Shown piece after piece: positions 33,501 to 42,649 of a DNA stretch of 64,000 nt. The notes under the pieces were generated by a model that was not told where the DNA came from, did not search any database, and worked only from the letters and a program-made list of their open reading frames with translations. Both the position numbers and the translations under genes were made by a program. The stretch comes from Onthophagus taurus (taxonomy: Eukaryota > Arthropoda > Insecta > Coleoptera > Scarabaeidae): the NCBI RefSeq assembly GCF_036711975.1, contig NC_091968.1:124001-188000 (forward strand). Direction: 5' to 3'. The first letter of the stretch is position 1. Every line of letters begins with the position of its first letter.

Positions 33501-34689
33501 ATTAACCATGCCGTTCAAACAAAAATTTGCTTCGTCGCTCATTAGGAGATTGTGAATTGCTCCTTGATGTAAATCCAACAATTCTTGACAAAATGGTAAC
33601 CTTGCTTCTTTATCTTGATTGCTAAGGTGCTGTGCCATTTGGTACTTATAGGGATGAAATTTTAAATCCTTTCGAATAATTCGATCTAAGCTTCCCTTTG
33701 ATATTCCTAGGATAAGGCTTTGTCGATTAGCAGACCTTTTAGGACTTCTTGTAAACGCAATTCTAACTCGTTCAATATTTTCTGGTGTACGAATTGTTCT
33801 TCGACGTCCAGGCTTCTTCAAATCTTGTACAGAACCATTTTCACGTCAATGACGAACCCATAACTTAACAGTTTTACGGTTTGGCGTGTGACCCCTATTG
33901 TTGTTATTAAACTGACGCCGGAATGCACGCCTAACTTCTTCTATCGAATTGCTTCTAATGTAAGTTTCTACACAAAACACACGTTGTTGGACTGAGTAAT
34001 CCATGAAAGTTCAAACAGATGTTGAAAAAAAGTGACGAAACTAAAAATAATATCGAATATTATCTCGATAATAATAATTAATAATTTAAAACTTATTTGT
34101 GACAGGCGACTACTTGATTAATAATTAACTTAAATCCCAAAGACTACAGAAGATATTCTCACAGAGAAAAACTTATTTAGTTATCTCATAGGGAATTTAT
34201 TAATAAAATAAAATGGGTAGTCTATTATGGGGAGCCCTGTATTAAAATAAAATGAATTCTTTTATTTTATAGAACAAAATCTGTGACAACTGCAAAAAAA
34301 TCCTCGAAACCGAATTAAAAGAATCTGAAAACGACGAAGAAGAACCAATCACATCAGAGCGCGTTCGCGAATTAGAACTCGAATTAGCCCAAGTAAAACT
34401 AGCAAAAGTAGAGGCTGAATGTAAAAACCAAGATCTCACCCACAAGTTGCGTTCGACCGAGGTAGAATTGAGCACCGCGAAGAACTCGTGGCCTCCGTGG
34501 TTGAGCAAAACGTTGACGTCGATCAAAGAGGTTGCTAATAAAAAGGATTTTACGACTCACTTCACTTATCCAGGACACGTACCCACATCAACGCCGTCTT
34601 TCGTTTCGCACATCAATTCGTTACGTAGAGATTCAGCGCCGATTTTAAAAGATTCGCAGAGTTGTAGTAGTTTAAAACAACCAAATTAA
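18542..34689 (+). CDS. RABGAP1: RabGAP1 / GAPCenA orthologue (PTB, kinesin-like and TBC domains), 10 exons
   Basis: A GTPase-activating protein for Rab GTPases on Golgi, endosomes or centrosome. Exons are 18542-18872, 22666-22849, 22908-23265, 23327-23515, 23605-23898, 27898-28066, 28316-28734, 28795-29106, 29158-29670 and 34273-34689, 1061 aa with every phase matching (human RABGAP1 is about 1069). The PTB domain starts near residue 115 (CTIFSGVTYLGAAAINAPKS). The kinesin-like DUF3694 region follows (KQLCLTIKHV, then IERCFGVLVAAG). The TBC domain starts near 555 with IPEALRGEVWQRLAG. It carries both finger motifs, IERDIARTFP (Arg) and AEVGYCQGLSFLA (Gln), so GAP activity is expected. A coiled coil ends the protein, with a CDNC motif opening the last exon. 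Introns 1, 5 and 9 are swollen by transposons; the others are short. Confidence 0.93.
19195..19550 (+). repeat. Dispersed repeat, copy 1 (sister copy at 53345-53690)
   Basis: This stretch and 53345-53690 align in the same orientation with scattered differences. Shared landmarks are TTATAA(C/T)ACTCCA, ACAAAAGAC(A/G)ATAGC, GCATTAGCA, GACAT(A/G)TAAGCTAC and ATAGCCTAT. Both copies are old. The start (GTTTGTATTTAAAAAAAT) is also seen at about 41972, where the match soon fades. The family is unnamed and no coding is seen. The rest of RabGAP1 intron 1 up to 20093 shows nothing further. Confidence 0.6.
20094..20300 (+). repeat. G-rich minisatellite, left end
   Basis: About ten imperfect units of roughly 18-20 bases, GGAATTACGGGGAAGTAC and variants. 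The G-rich strand is the plus strand. It includes a run that fits the G-quadruplex rule at 20238-20271. Confidence 0.75.
20560..21618 (+). CDS. Unknown protein of the 2-kb element (SAM-like, Cys/His cluster), 352 aa
   Basis: I cannot name this protein. Residues 10-105 look like a compact helical fold resembling a sterile-alpha-type module (LQFQLNENVKEILIISGFDN, then LEKIEAFIRNDYHELLTLEE). A Ser/Thr/Gln linker follows. Residues 145-230 hold a helix (LKALKCWLKTKVSQEQW) and a cluster CTVTCFCGQSC, then CQPRWIY and HKHFLSKH, which could bind zinc. Residues 245-255 read RRETSITDYFTLN, close to a PCNA-binding PIP box. After about residue 325 the adjoining frame also looks coding and contains QLFITDFF at 21675-21698, a textbook PIP box. 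The exact C-terminus is therefore uncertain. It is intronless and flanked by the element's minisatellites. Confidence 0.5.
   Translation: MTANRYRCFQEAKNVLQFQLNENVKEILIISGFDNEVLLGTIDENDLEKIEAFIRNDYHELLTLEEKNLFYGIFKNNPQQFKLLSGTKKQIVLISKFYKSKYERKISTQSTQTDITENISEQTLPPPSAQPLSETAATDQETEKCVILKALKCWLKTKVSQEQWLIFESKCNGISLKIQKGLDKHFSCTVTCFCGQSCKIQKVSKKDTCQPRWIYANIHKHFLSKHITAHANDQINAPATIVESKRRETSITDYFTLNPNPCSSRASSSVENNSQKIIILENIFVTPVDRTDTSHHECLKSIENIYFNETASETDKKMFPQKKSRLTPLHEFLHEKLLLVIILPRLALQNGN
21990..22105 (+). repeat. G-rich minisatellite, right end
   Basis: The same unit family as the left array, more decayed (GGAATTACGGGGAAGTACAC, then GGAAGTATAAGGAATTAT types). It ends next to the second copy of the 21-bp direct repeat. 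Confidence 0.7.
22127..22665. other. Rest of RabGAP1 intron 1
   Basis: AT-rich intronic DNA up to the exon 2 acceptor. I see nothing in it that I can name. Confidence 0.4.
24241..24680. mobile_element. 440-bp MITE nested in the mariner
   Basis: Terminal inverted repeats of about 26 bases (TAGTAGAAACCACGAGAGCT and complement, one mismatch region) flanked by TA duplications at 24239-24240 and 24681-24682. No coding. It is probably a non-autonomous Tc1/mariner relative, younger than its host element. Confidence 0.7.
24804..25870 (+). pseudogene. Mariner DD41D transposase, one frameshift
   Basis: About 355 codons, starting MVMYSNEEYVDMLIIYGAAG with helix-turn-helix modules (STRQISHQLEVSQNFVWRTL). 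The frame changes near 25265, just before the first catalytic Asp. There the expected WxDE reads TNECCF, so that Asp is now Asn as well. The rest is open from there to 25870, with FMHDGCPAH (second Asp) and RSPDLNPLDFFLWG (third Asp), 41 residues apart. The element is thus near-complete but disabled. Confidence 0.85.
26242..27448. mobile_element. 1.2-kb palindromic (foldback) MITE, copy 1
   Basis: Ends CAGGTGTATCTGAATGACTG and complement, with TA on both sides. The two halves mirror each other over nearly their whole length, meeting near 26850, where ACTATTATTATTG faces its complement. It has no coding capacity. Further copies are at 49152-49373 and 56317-60010 (interrupted). The TA target and CAGG(G)TG ends suggest a non-autonomous mariner derivative. 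Confidence 0.85.
27449..27897. other. Rest of RabGAP1 intron 5
   Basis: AT-rich intronic DNA with no gene or repeat I can name, ending in the CTTTTAG acceptor of exon 6. Confidence 0.4.
30256..30391 (+). pseudogene. MADF-domain exon of the Harbinger remnant
   Basis: An exon-like block between TTTACAG and GTAGG reads VCEDEKLVEVVAKFPCIYDL, then NAWKEISQFVGRS. This is the first half of a MADF DNA-binding domain. It starts in phase 0 and ends in phase 1, so it cannot be spliced into RabGAP1 (exon 9 to exon 10 is phase 0 to phase 0). Harbinger elements often carry a separate MADF/Myb-like gene, which explains it. Confidence 0.65.
30546..31993 (-). mobile_element. Mariner (DD41D) element, one end lost
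   Basis: The left end is CAGGGTGATTCATTAGCTCT after TA. The inner inverted repeat GGTTAAAGA(G/A)TTACAAGCCT continues to 30714 and matches 31919-31993. The outer 90 or so bases of the right repeat are missing, so this copy is truncated. It is the innermost of three nested elements. Confidence 0.8.
30720..31703 (-). pseudogene. Mariner DD41D transposase, frameshifted
   Basis: The first 180 or so codons are open (MHVFSTEEYADIVFVYGLCN, with the first Asp in VLWSDEACFTRDG). The frame changes near 31150 and again near 30890. The second Asp is in YQHDGAPPH and the third in RSPDLNPLDYYFWG. The C-terminus fades near 30720. At least two shifts disable it. Confidence 0.82.
32397..32609 (-). pseudogene. 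C-terminal piece of a Harbinger-type transposase
   Basis: The tail reads HVRNSFMKYFNSRAGTVSWQ, which looks like the end of a Harbinger DDE protein. Only this last exon remains. The call rests on the tail motif and on the matching layout of the element at 42.3-45.2 kb. Confidence 0.45.
32778..34239 (-). mobile_element. Near-intact mariner (DD41D) in RabGAP1 intron 9
   Basis: Ends CAGGGTTCCCCATAATAGGC and complement (a few mismatches), flanked by TA. Its length of 1.46 kb is close to a complete mariner. The transposase covers most of it on the minus strand. It is a different subfamily from the other three mariners in this window. Confidence 0.92.
32919..34004 (-). pseudogene. Mariner DD41D transposase with one internal stop
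   Basis: 361 codons from the ATG at 34004 (MDYSVQQRVFCVETYIRSNS). One TGA at 33848-33846, in the linker of the DNA-binding region, breaks an otherwise continuous frame. The GRPR-like motif reads KKPGRRRTIRTPENIERVR. Catalytic residues are MSDEANF (first Asp), FQQDGATAHTA (second) and RSPDLTAPDFFLWG (third), 41 residues apart. The best-preserved transposase in the window. Confidence 0.9.
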
Positions 34690-35319
34690 CTCGATTCATT
34701 TTTGATTCTCAATCTAATACTTTAATTAATTATATTTAAAGAAAAAGTTTATTTTATTGACTCGATTTTTGATTTCTAAGTAGGGTTAAAAATTTGACGT
34801 TTTTGAAATGTCAATAAGAATGATATTTTATTTGCCATATGTAAAATATTAATATGTATTTAAATGTAAAATGTAATAATGTATGTTATCTTTATTGTTA
34901 AATCTTGAAAGCCATATTTCATTATTATTATTATTTAGTTTGATTTTTTAGTTTAGTCCGTCCTAACCTATTTAAAAAATAAGATTAATTTTTTTAATAC
35001 TTTCTTGTTTAATTCGTTTGAACACACTCAAAAAAAGGAAAATATTCTCACCATATTTACTAAAGTATTTATTATTATTAAAAAAAGAACAAAAATAAAT
35101 AAATATATTATAAAAAAGGATTTAATTAAAACCTGCTCGCGAATCCACCTCCGCGACTATCCGAATGCGAATTCAAATCATCCGAGATCTTTTCAACTAT
35201 ATTGCAACTCGAATAAGGTTCTTGAAGATAAGTTGGATTCCCCAACTTCATCAAATCCGCAATTATATCCCCGTTAAAAGTTTGAGAATGATATTCTACA
35301 AATAAATCATATCATATTT
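34690..35319. other. Convergent intergenic region between RabGAP1 and the GGT-like gene
   Basis: Holds the two 3' UTRs. An open frame at 35005-35277 has AT-rich composition and no coding features. No repeats seen. Confidence 0.4.
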
Positions 35320-36808
35320 TTAGTGCAACTTTAACTCCTTTTTACCTTCATATCCAATAAATTTGTTCAGTAAAATATCGAATCTAGGTTTTTCAATGAC
35401 CACTGTTGAGTTATCCCCATCAATAATTAATCCAGAAACAATTTGAAGTGCTGTAATAAGATTTCGCGTCCCCAACACGAATCGTTTTGCGCAAATAAAA
35501 TCTCGATTGATTAATATTAGGGGCAAAAAACTTGAAGTGTCCACCAAATCAGGAATGTAACCAGTTTCAGTGAATATTTTTGAACCAAACGGTTCTGAAA
35601 GTCCCCTAAAAAAATTAATTAAATATTTACTTCAATATTAATTAATTTAATTCACATGACTAAAGAAACATATAAATCGTTTTGATCCATAACAGCAACA
35701 TTTGTTGTTGTTTCCCCAAAAAGCTTTCTTTCTTTCTTAGTATGTTCAAATAACTCAATCGATAAATTAGCCAAAACATAAGTAAAATCCACAATTTCTT
35801 CAGAATCATTTAAATCTTCAACTTTATTTAACCAGGTTACAAAATCATCTCCGTAAACATCATCCGGAACAAAAACGTTATAATTTTTAAACGATCTTCG
35901 TTTTGATTCATCCAAACTTTGATTGAACGTTTTTATTTGGTTGTATATATCGGGAAGATCCATGGTGGTTTTTAAAAAATTCGCTAAATCTTTTTGTTTA
36001 TGTTTACTTCCAGCTTGAATTGATGGGAATAATTTTTGTAACTTTGCGTTTTTTATTGCTTGTTGGAGTTGTTTTGATACGAAAGAACCTTTCCTAAAAA
36101 AATAAATAATAAAATACTTAGAAAATATATGTTTCAATTAATTAGAAATACATTGCTAAGTCAGCTGCTGGTTCAATCAATTTCGCCCAAGCTAACTGTC
36201 CATAATAACTGTGTGCTTTAACCATCCCTACTAAAAGTCTTGGAAAATCTTGAAAACGAGTACTAAAATCTATTACTTTTGCATTTTCTCGTGTCCTGTG
36301 GTTGTAAATAATCATTTGACCACCACTAGAAAAGAGTTTATAGAGTAGCAATCACCACTGTGTGATGACACACATCTTAACTCACGCATCTAAACCAGAA
36401 GTATGAGGATTAACCACCGCAAGACAAAATGCAGAGGCAATAGCCGAATCCACAGCATTCCCTCTTTGTTTTAGAATTTGTGTCCCAATAAGTGAACATT
36501 CCCTGCTATCAGTTGCTACGGAACCATGCGGAACCACCTTAAAACATTAATAAAAACAATAACTCGAGTAGGTACCTATATCTTTGTAACAATATATTCA
36601 TCATTTTTACTTGGAAATCGCCATAATAAATCTGTATTAATAAAGCAATGGTTATAACTATTGAGAAAACTCCAAATGCAGTAGTTATAAATCTAGGTCC
36701 TTCAATTAAGTACTGAAAACAAGTTTTCTTTTCTGTTTTCTTTAACGGAACGTTTTCATTTAGTTCTCTTCCATCAGAATTTGTAGCCATTCTTTTAAAG
36801 TTTTTCAT
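35320..36808 (-). CDS. Gamma-glutamyltransferase-like membrane protein, short and possibly inactive, 5 exons
   Basis: The family cleaves gamma-glutamyl bonds of glutathione at the outer cell surface. Exons in gene order are 36808-36611, 36537-36386, 36325-36152, 36093-35656 and 35605-35320, 415 aa in one frame. Residues 38-58 form a signal anchor (FITTAFGVFSIVITIALLIQ). Conserved GGT parts follow: GSVATDSRECSLIG, GNAVDSAIASAFCLAVVNPH and RTRENA (the Arg that holds the glutamyl group). The nucleophile region reads ETTTNVAVMDQND. The protein is about 150 residues shorter than usual. The Gly-Gly oxyanion segment reads VLGTRNLI and the SSMCPT motif reads TSSFLP. I infer a catalytically weakened or dead paralogue. 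A skipped or unseen exon could also explain the length. Confidence 0.8.
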
Positions 36809-37264
36809 TTAATAATATAAATTTTCTTATAATAATAAAAATAATAACGGTATTATATGAATCACACTTTAAGAACTGTTACGTGCTATTACGCCAGCGT
36901 TTACTTAATCGACTTAATCTATCTTAACCTTGAAGAAGAGGAAGAAGGAAGATGGCAGATTTTCTTTAAAAATAAGAATTAATGGGGTCATACACGATTT
37001 TTTTTTTATTATATTTTCTGAAAGTTTATATAAAAATATAGTTACCGTTATTTTTTTTTTTAATATTTTCGAACAAAATCATTGTTAAAAAAATTGTTGA
37101 AAATTTATATACCCATTTGCGCTTTTAAAATTCCCGCGTTGATGACGTACGTATCAGCTTTGCGTCCCCTGCTCCCCGCTCAAATGCGAGAAAGAGATGA
37201 ACGTCATTTAGGTTGTATTGAAAAGAGATAGAGTGTTTGCAGGTTATGTTTATTATGTTTTGTT

Positions 37265-37300
37265 CATGGATGTAATAGAGACACTCTATTACATTCATGG
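37265..37300. repeat. Near-perfect palindrome
   Basis: Arms of 16-17 bases (CATGGATGTAATAGAG and its complement with one change) around a 3-base loop. It could form a hairpin. It lies in the left part of the possible outer MITE. Confidence 0.7.
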
Positions 37301-37488
37301 TTTTGTTTTGACACTGTCATACCGCAAGCGCTATCTAACGGACAATTTAAGTTGTGCGGTTCTACGTCACAGAAAAGCCGCGAAATTATTTCGTTTGAAT
37401 ATTTGCTATTTTTCACTTCAAATTACGCAAAATATAAAATTGATCAAAATATTTCTTTTACTTTGTATTCATGCATATACTTGCATAT

Positions 37489-40179
37489 CGTCGGCCTAAT
37501 CTGCAAAACCCGTAAGTCACAAATAAAGAATTTTAGAGGAGGAGTAAAAAACGTTTCAAAAATTAATTTTCAAATATATAATTGTTCTATTGCTATAGAA
37601 TATCAAATATGTGTTCTATCTTATATATTTATGGGTTATTATGTATTAAACAATATTTATTGACATTAAAACGGACTTACGGGATTTACTCATAAAAAAT
37701 TCAAATATAATTGGACATACTGGATTTTCATGTTTAAAGAATAAATACAGAATTATTAAGAATACACTAAACATTTTAAGATATTTATTTACCAAATTAT
37801 TGCAAAATTACAATTTTTTAGAATAAACAGATACAGATACAAACAAAATATACTTATTTTTCGAAGAAACAGATAAAACAGAATAGTTAGGTATATTTTA
37901 AAATATATATGGAAATTATTATAAGACAATGCAACGGTCTTATTTAACAAATGGAAGGTTATTATAAAAGTAATGATAGTCCTTCATTACCACTGGACAT
38001 TTAGCTTCTTTTCTCTGACCTTTACTTACTTGGCTATAATGAAGTTCATCAAAATCTTCTGTATGCCTCAATTTATAAAATAAAGAGCTTTGCTGGACGT
38101 ATAGATTTCAAATAATTTAACATGTGAAAATCCTTGAAAAAAGTATAATCCAAATAAAAAACTTTATAAGGTTGTTTTTCTCGAGCTTTCAAACAAATGT
38201 TCACATAATCGGCTGGTACATTGATGTCTGTGTGCCGTATCCGTTTCTCAATCGTTGAATGCATCGAATCTGCCTCCATCTGGGTATGGCCTTTTTCGAG
38301 CTATTTTTGTTCAATAGTTATATCCAGAGTCATCGATAAGTTTATTAATGCGTTGGCCAAAGTGGAATTACAATATTACTTTTTGTCTTGGTTCCATATT
38401 CATAAAAACATTATCTATTATAAATTTGCAGATTATAGTAGAATAGTCATTTGCCGAGACACTCCCATTTGATTCATGCCATAAGTAACAATATCCATTT
38501 TTAGTTTTTAGGTCAAAAAATGTGAAGTTATGTACCAATAACTTCTGTTTGAAGTAAAGTGATGAAGTATTTGACTTCGGTGATAACAGAACTGATTGCA
38601 GGTCCATGCAAAAAATATGACTTTCTGCTTCTTTATCTTTTATTTTTTCTTCCTTTGCTTCTTTTTTCATTGTCTGGTGTAAGTTGAAAATTTCATCTGA
38701 TAGATTTCCAGTTCTATGACTTACACATTTGTCACATTCGTCTTTCTTTGGATGAAAGAGCGACAAGTTCATTTTCTCAAAAACATGATTAAATGATATA
38801 CTGGATGCGAACTTGTATTTATTATCTGTGCACCATTGTTTGTAAAATGTATAAATTGACGATTTTGACTGCCATAATGGCTCTAAGTAAAATTTTGATG
38901 ATGACGATCGGCAGTAATGAGATTCGACCTTGTTGTTTTTCAGTATTCGCTCCCACATCTTTATTTATATTCTTTTCCCGAGCAATTTCCTTCAACCAGT
39001 CCAAAACCATGTTCTCTTTTACGCAATGTGTGCGTAAAAACATTTGCTTGCATACTCTTAAACAATCACCTGCTTTTTTTAAGTAGTATTCTAAAGTCAC
39101 GCTTCTTTTTGACACATTATCCCCTTTTCTATTTCTTTATCTATTAATAGGCTTAGATACAATTAATAATGACACATACACTTTTCTTGTAGACCATGTC
39201 ATTTCTGACCAAAAATGATCAAAAATATTTTCCTTCTCCGTTTCTGAAAAATCGCGACATTTTAGCACCGAATTCTCACGCAAGGAAGATTTGCAGTTGC
39301 ACCACTCTTGCATTTTTCTCTCCTCTTTTGGCAAATCGTATCTCCATTTTCCGTCGACCATTTTTCTTCCTAAATATTATTTTACTAACGATAAAACTAG
39401 ATTCGATGGCACAAAGGGAATTAGTAATTTCTGGAATGTCTAATAATAACAAGCTTTTATTGTCTTGTATTGATGTCGGATTGCACAAACTAATATCGTT
39501 AGTAATATTGTCTATTTGTTGATTATAAGGTAACATGATACTAGTTTCAATACTCTGTTCATTATCATAGAAAGGTGTTACAGAGTTACAATTGTGCATT
39601 ATAGGACATGAATGATTCTTTCTAGCAACTGATTCAGGCTCAGATTCATTTAAAATTTCATCCAATTGTACAATATTGTTTTGATTGTTCATTGCATTGT
39701 GTGTGACTTGGTTATTCGGCAGCATGCCTATATTTTTTTTTATCTTTAACATACTCAATTATGTTTGCTGAAATGAAATTAAAAACTAATTATAAGTTAT
39801 TTTAATATGCGAAGCCTCTCGCAAATCCCACAAGTCCAACTGTGTTAATATATAACATAATATAGAATAACTTACCTTTAGCAAAAATTGCAAATAAAGT
39901 CACACTGATTCTGGATGTTTACATATAATTTGTTATTCAACAGAACCCTCTGTTCACTGCATGCTGGATTACTCTGCAATGAGGACTTACGGCTATTACG
40001 TCTCGGGTTCAACGAGCATGGACTTGCGAGGTTTACTAAATTTTAAATTAACGAAAAGGTAATTTTTACAGAAATATGTAATTTTTTCAGTCAATAGATT
40101 ATTTTTTCCTCAACAGATGCCACTAAAATGTCAATTTAGACCAAAAGTGGACTTACGGGTTTTGCAGATTAGGCCGACG
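37489..40179 (-). mobile_element. DNA transposon with 30-bp inverted repeats and 4-bp ATAT flanks
   Basis: The ends are CGTCGGCCTAATCTGCAAAA and complement, exact over about 30 bases. ATAT follows each side (37485-37488 and 40180-40183), though ATAT is palindromic and could partly belong to the ends. ACTTACGGG-type words recur inside both ends (near 37674 and 39986). The coding region on the minus strand is spread over several frames. The superfamily is not one I can name with confidence. Confidence 0.72.
38073..39758 (-). pseudogene. Transposase-like protein of an unnamed insect family, decayed
   Basis: Pieces in order: an N-terminal region (39758-39276); FDHFWSEMTWSTRKVYVSLL (39361-39137); SVTLEYYLKKAGDCLRVCKQ (39115 down); CDKCVSHR, then a long Lys/Glu helix, CMDLQSVLLSPK and GYCYLWHESNGSVSAND (38958-38368); and KGHTQMEADSMHSTIEKRIR (38279-38073). 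Order and motifs match a family of intronless or few-intron proteins common in insect genomes. The WHE and GH-x-x-ME-x-D motifs look like parts of a DDE-type core. A segment expected just before the GHTQME part seems missing. A relative lies at 51000-51947. Confidence 0.6.
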
Positions 40180-40605
40180 ATATATCGTTTGACGTAAAAA
40201 TTTTCTCTAAATTTAATAAGTGTGTATGACCCCATTTAAACTTATATTTATTAATTTTTCTTAATTATTGAGTCTACTTTTAATTAACTAGTTTAACAGA
40301 ATTCAAAAAAAATATTTTTTGGATTATTGAATTTTTTTTATAAAGAAAATTATTTCTATTTACATATTTACAATTATAATAATTTAAAACAAATTAGTTA
40401 AATTATATAGTATAAAGTTTAATTTTAAAATCAATACAATTCGCCTTTTTGTAAATAAAAATAATTTAAGTTGGTACTTTAACAAAATTTAATATAGTTA
40501 TTCCGTTTAACCGATTATAACCTAAAAATTTATCTCTAACAGTGATTCTTAAAAACTCCATTATAATTCATAAAAAAAGTTTAAATCTTATTAATATCAT
40601 TAAAA

Positions 40606-41388
40606 ATGAATAACTCAGGAATGAATACTCAACCATCTATAACAAAATATCTAAATTTATTCAGTCCACATTCATCAAGTAGTGATACAAATTCATCGAA
40701 ATTAGCAAAAACAAGTAAAAGATCATTAAAATCACATAAATCTCCAAAATCATTTAAAACCACTAAATCTGTAAAAGCATCATCGTCAATGTTAAAAGAT
40801 TGGTTAAAAATTAATAAAGAAAATTGTGACACTCCGAATACAAAAAATCGTAAACTCTTGGCTACACAGCCTTTTGATGAAGAAGCCGAACGAAAACTAT
40901 TAAACAGAATCGAATATTATCAGAAACGGATTAAAAAGTACGAAGAAACAAAGAGATTAGTCGAAGAAATTGAAGAACTTGATAAAAACCAACCAATTTA
41001 TGTTCCAACAAGTGTTTCAAGTCCGGAAAAGAATCCACATATTGATTGTTTTGATATGTCAGAACATGATGTTAAAGTTGCATATTATAAACATTTAGAA
41101 TTATTAAAAAATATTAACGAAGAAACGGTTTATTCAGAACGGCACGAAATATTTAAAAATGAGAAAGATTTAAACGATAGAGGTGGATTTAATTTATGCT
41201 CAAATATAGCTATGGTTGCATTTAAGAAAGAACACGTTATGTGGTTGTCAAAGAAATTACACAAATGGTTTGGTGAAGATGTTGATTATCAAATGAAGGT
41301 TTTACTTCCCGAATTGTTGTTGCAAATTTTTATGGATAAATATAATATGTCTCGAAAGGCAGCTTCTGATTATTTAAGCAATATGTAA
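40606..41388 (+). CDS. Orphan protein with basic N-terminus and PIP-like motif, 260 aa
   Basis: I do not recognise this protein. It starts with an ATG in a good AT-rich context; a second ATG five codons later is also possible. Residues 1-75 are Ser/Lys-rich and basic, as in a nuclear protein, and contain QPSITKYLNLF, a degenerate PCNA-binding motif (Q-x-x-I-x-x-Y-L). Residues 85-125 form a coiled coil (ERKLLNRIEYYQKRIKKYEE). The C-terminal 60 residues are the best candidate for a folded domain (WLSKKLHKWFGEDVDYQMKV, then LLPELLLQIFMDKYNMSRKA). There is no intron. A role at replicating DNA is only a guess from the motif. Confidence 0.6.
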   Translation: MNNSGMNTQPSITKYLNLFSPHSSSSDTNSSKLAKTSKRSLKSHKSPKSFKTTKSVKASSSMLKDWLKINKENCDTPNTKNRKLLATQPFDEEAERKLLNRIEYYQKRIKKYEETKRLVEEIEELDKNQPIYVPTSVSSPEKNPHIDCFDMSEHDVKVAYYKHLELLKNINEETVYSERHEIFKNEKDLNDRGGFNLCSNIAMVAFKKEHVMWLSKKLHKWFGEDVDYQMKVLLPELLLQIFMDKYNMSRKAASDYLSNM

Positions 41389-42264
41389 AAAATACAGCAT
41401 CATTATTTTTAGTAAATTTATTATTTAAAGTAGATTTGTTATCGTAACTTTAAAGAACACATTCAAGTAGTTGTCGATTCTTTTTCTTTTGTTCACTTTT
41501 TTTTGGATTTTTCTAATGTTACTTATATATGACAATCTAATTAGGTACAGTGATATTATAAAGATCTTTAATTCGTAGATGAAGAGTTTTGAAATGTTTA
41601 AATTATGGTAAATTATTGTGATTTTTTGACATTGACTGTTAGGTTGTCGTATCTATGTGTCAACAAGATTGATTCTTGACGAACTTTACACACACAGCAC
41701 ATTAAAATTACAATTTATCCTGAAAAAGAAGATTAGAATGTACTTTAAGTTAACTTTGTGATTCACTTTTGTGATTAATAGCGGTTTTGATACTATTCAT
41801 ATTGTTAATAAAAAGTTTTGGCAGACTTCCACCAAAGATTTGGTGAATGTATTATTTTTAAAACCTTTTTTAATAATAAGCGTTTTATTGTTTACAACAC
41901 GTTTACAATTTTTACCCCAATAGTACAATACATACACTCAAATTCTAGTGCAATAACATCATAATCAACTATAGTTTGTATTTAAAAAAATACAACTTTA
42001 TGTTATATCTCAAAAATTATCAACTATGTTTAAAATTTTCAAACGACAGTATATTCTACTCAAAAAAGTGCTTGTAGAATGTATTAACTCCATTTCTCTA
42101 ATTTCAGAAATAAACGAAATATGAGCATTTTTTGAAATCGCTAAAATTTGACTTTTCGGCTATAACTTGGAAACAAAAGAATATAGAGATTTGTTCTTTG
42201 CGGGATTGGATTAGTCTCGGAAAAAGAGACCGAGACATGGCACCTACTTTTTTCGTATCTCTTA
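41389..42264. other. Intergenic, AT-rich
   Basis: No gene seen. GTTTGTATTTAAAAAAATA near 41972 resembles the start of the dispersed repeat at 19195, so a degraded repeat may be here. Confidence 0.35.
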
Positions 42265-42649
42265 AGGTGCATACACATCAAACGAACGTTTGTTGTTCGT
42301 TTGTTCAACATTTGGAAGTTTGTACACACTAAGCACACGAATAACAAATCCGGCCACACCAAAAACCGATTTTCTTTGATGTACCCCTTTCGGAGCGAAC
42401 GCATGCGAAGGCGAACCAAAAGGTGGGTACTGACTTGAGCATTTTAGTCCGAACGAACCGATCGCGCACAACCGAATTCCCCTAATTAGTACGGGAGCCC
42501 GAACCGAAGATCCGGGAATCGAACGCGGCGAACTTTTTCGAAGACTTGTCGGTAAATGTTATTTGCTCAAAGGGATTTATTCGTTCGTTGGTGTTCAGTG
42601 GGTACGGGCATTCGTGAAGTTCGGATTGGAGCAGGGAAAAGTGTGTAGA

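Larger units (their letters stand above)
36984..40233. mobile_element. Possible outer MITE around the 37.5-kb transposon
   Basis: GGGGTCATACAC at 36984-36995 faces its complement at 40222-40233. The bases just beyond (AAT and ATT) fit an AT-rich target. Only about 560 bases would belong to this element once the inner transposon is taken out. The match is short, so this is tentative. Confidence 0.4.

Noticed and set aside
37218-37663. Two open frames at the left of the 37.5-kb transposon
   Set aside because: They run across the transposon end and a palindrome, so they cannot be a single functional unit.
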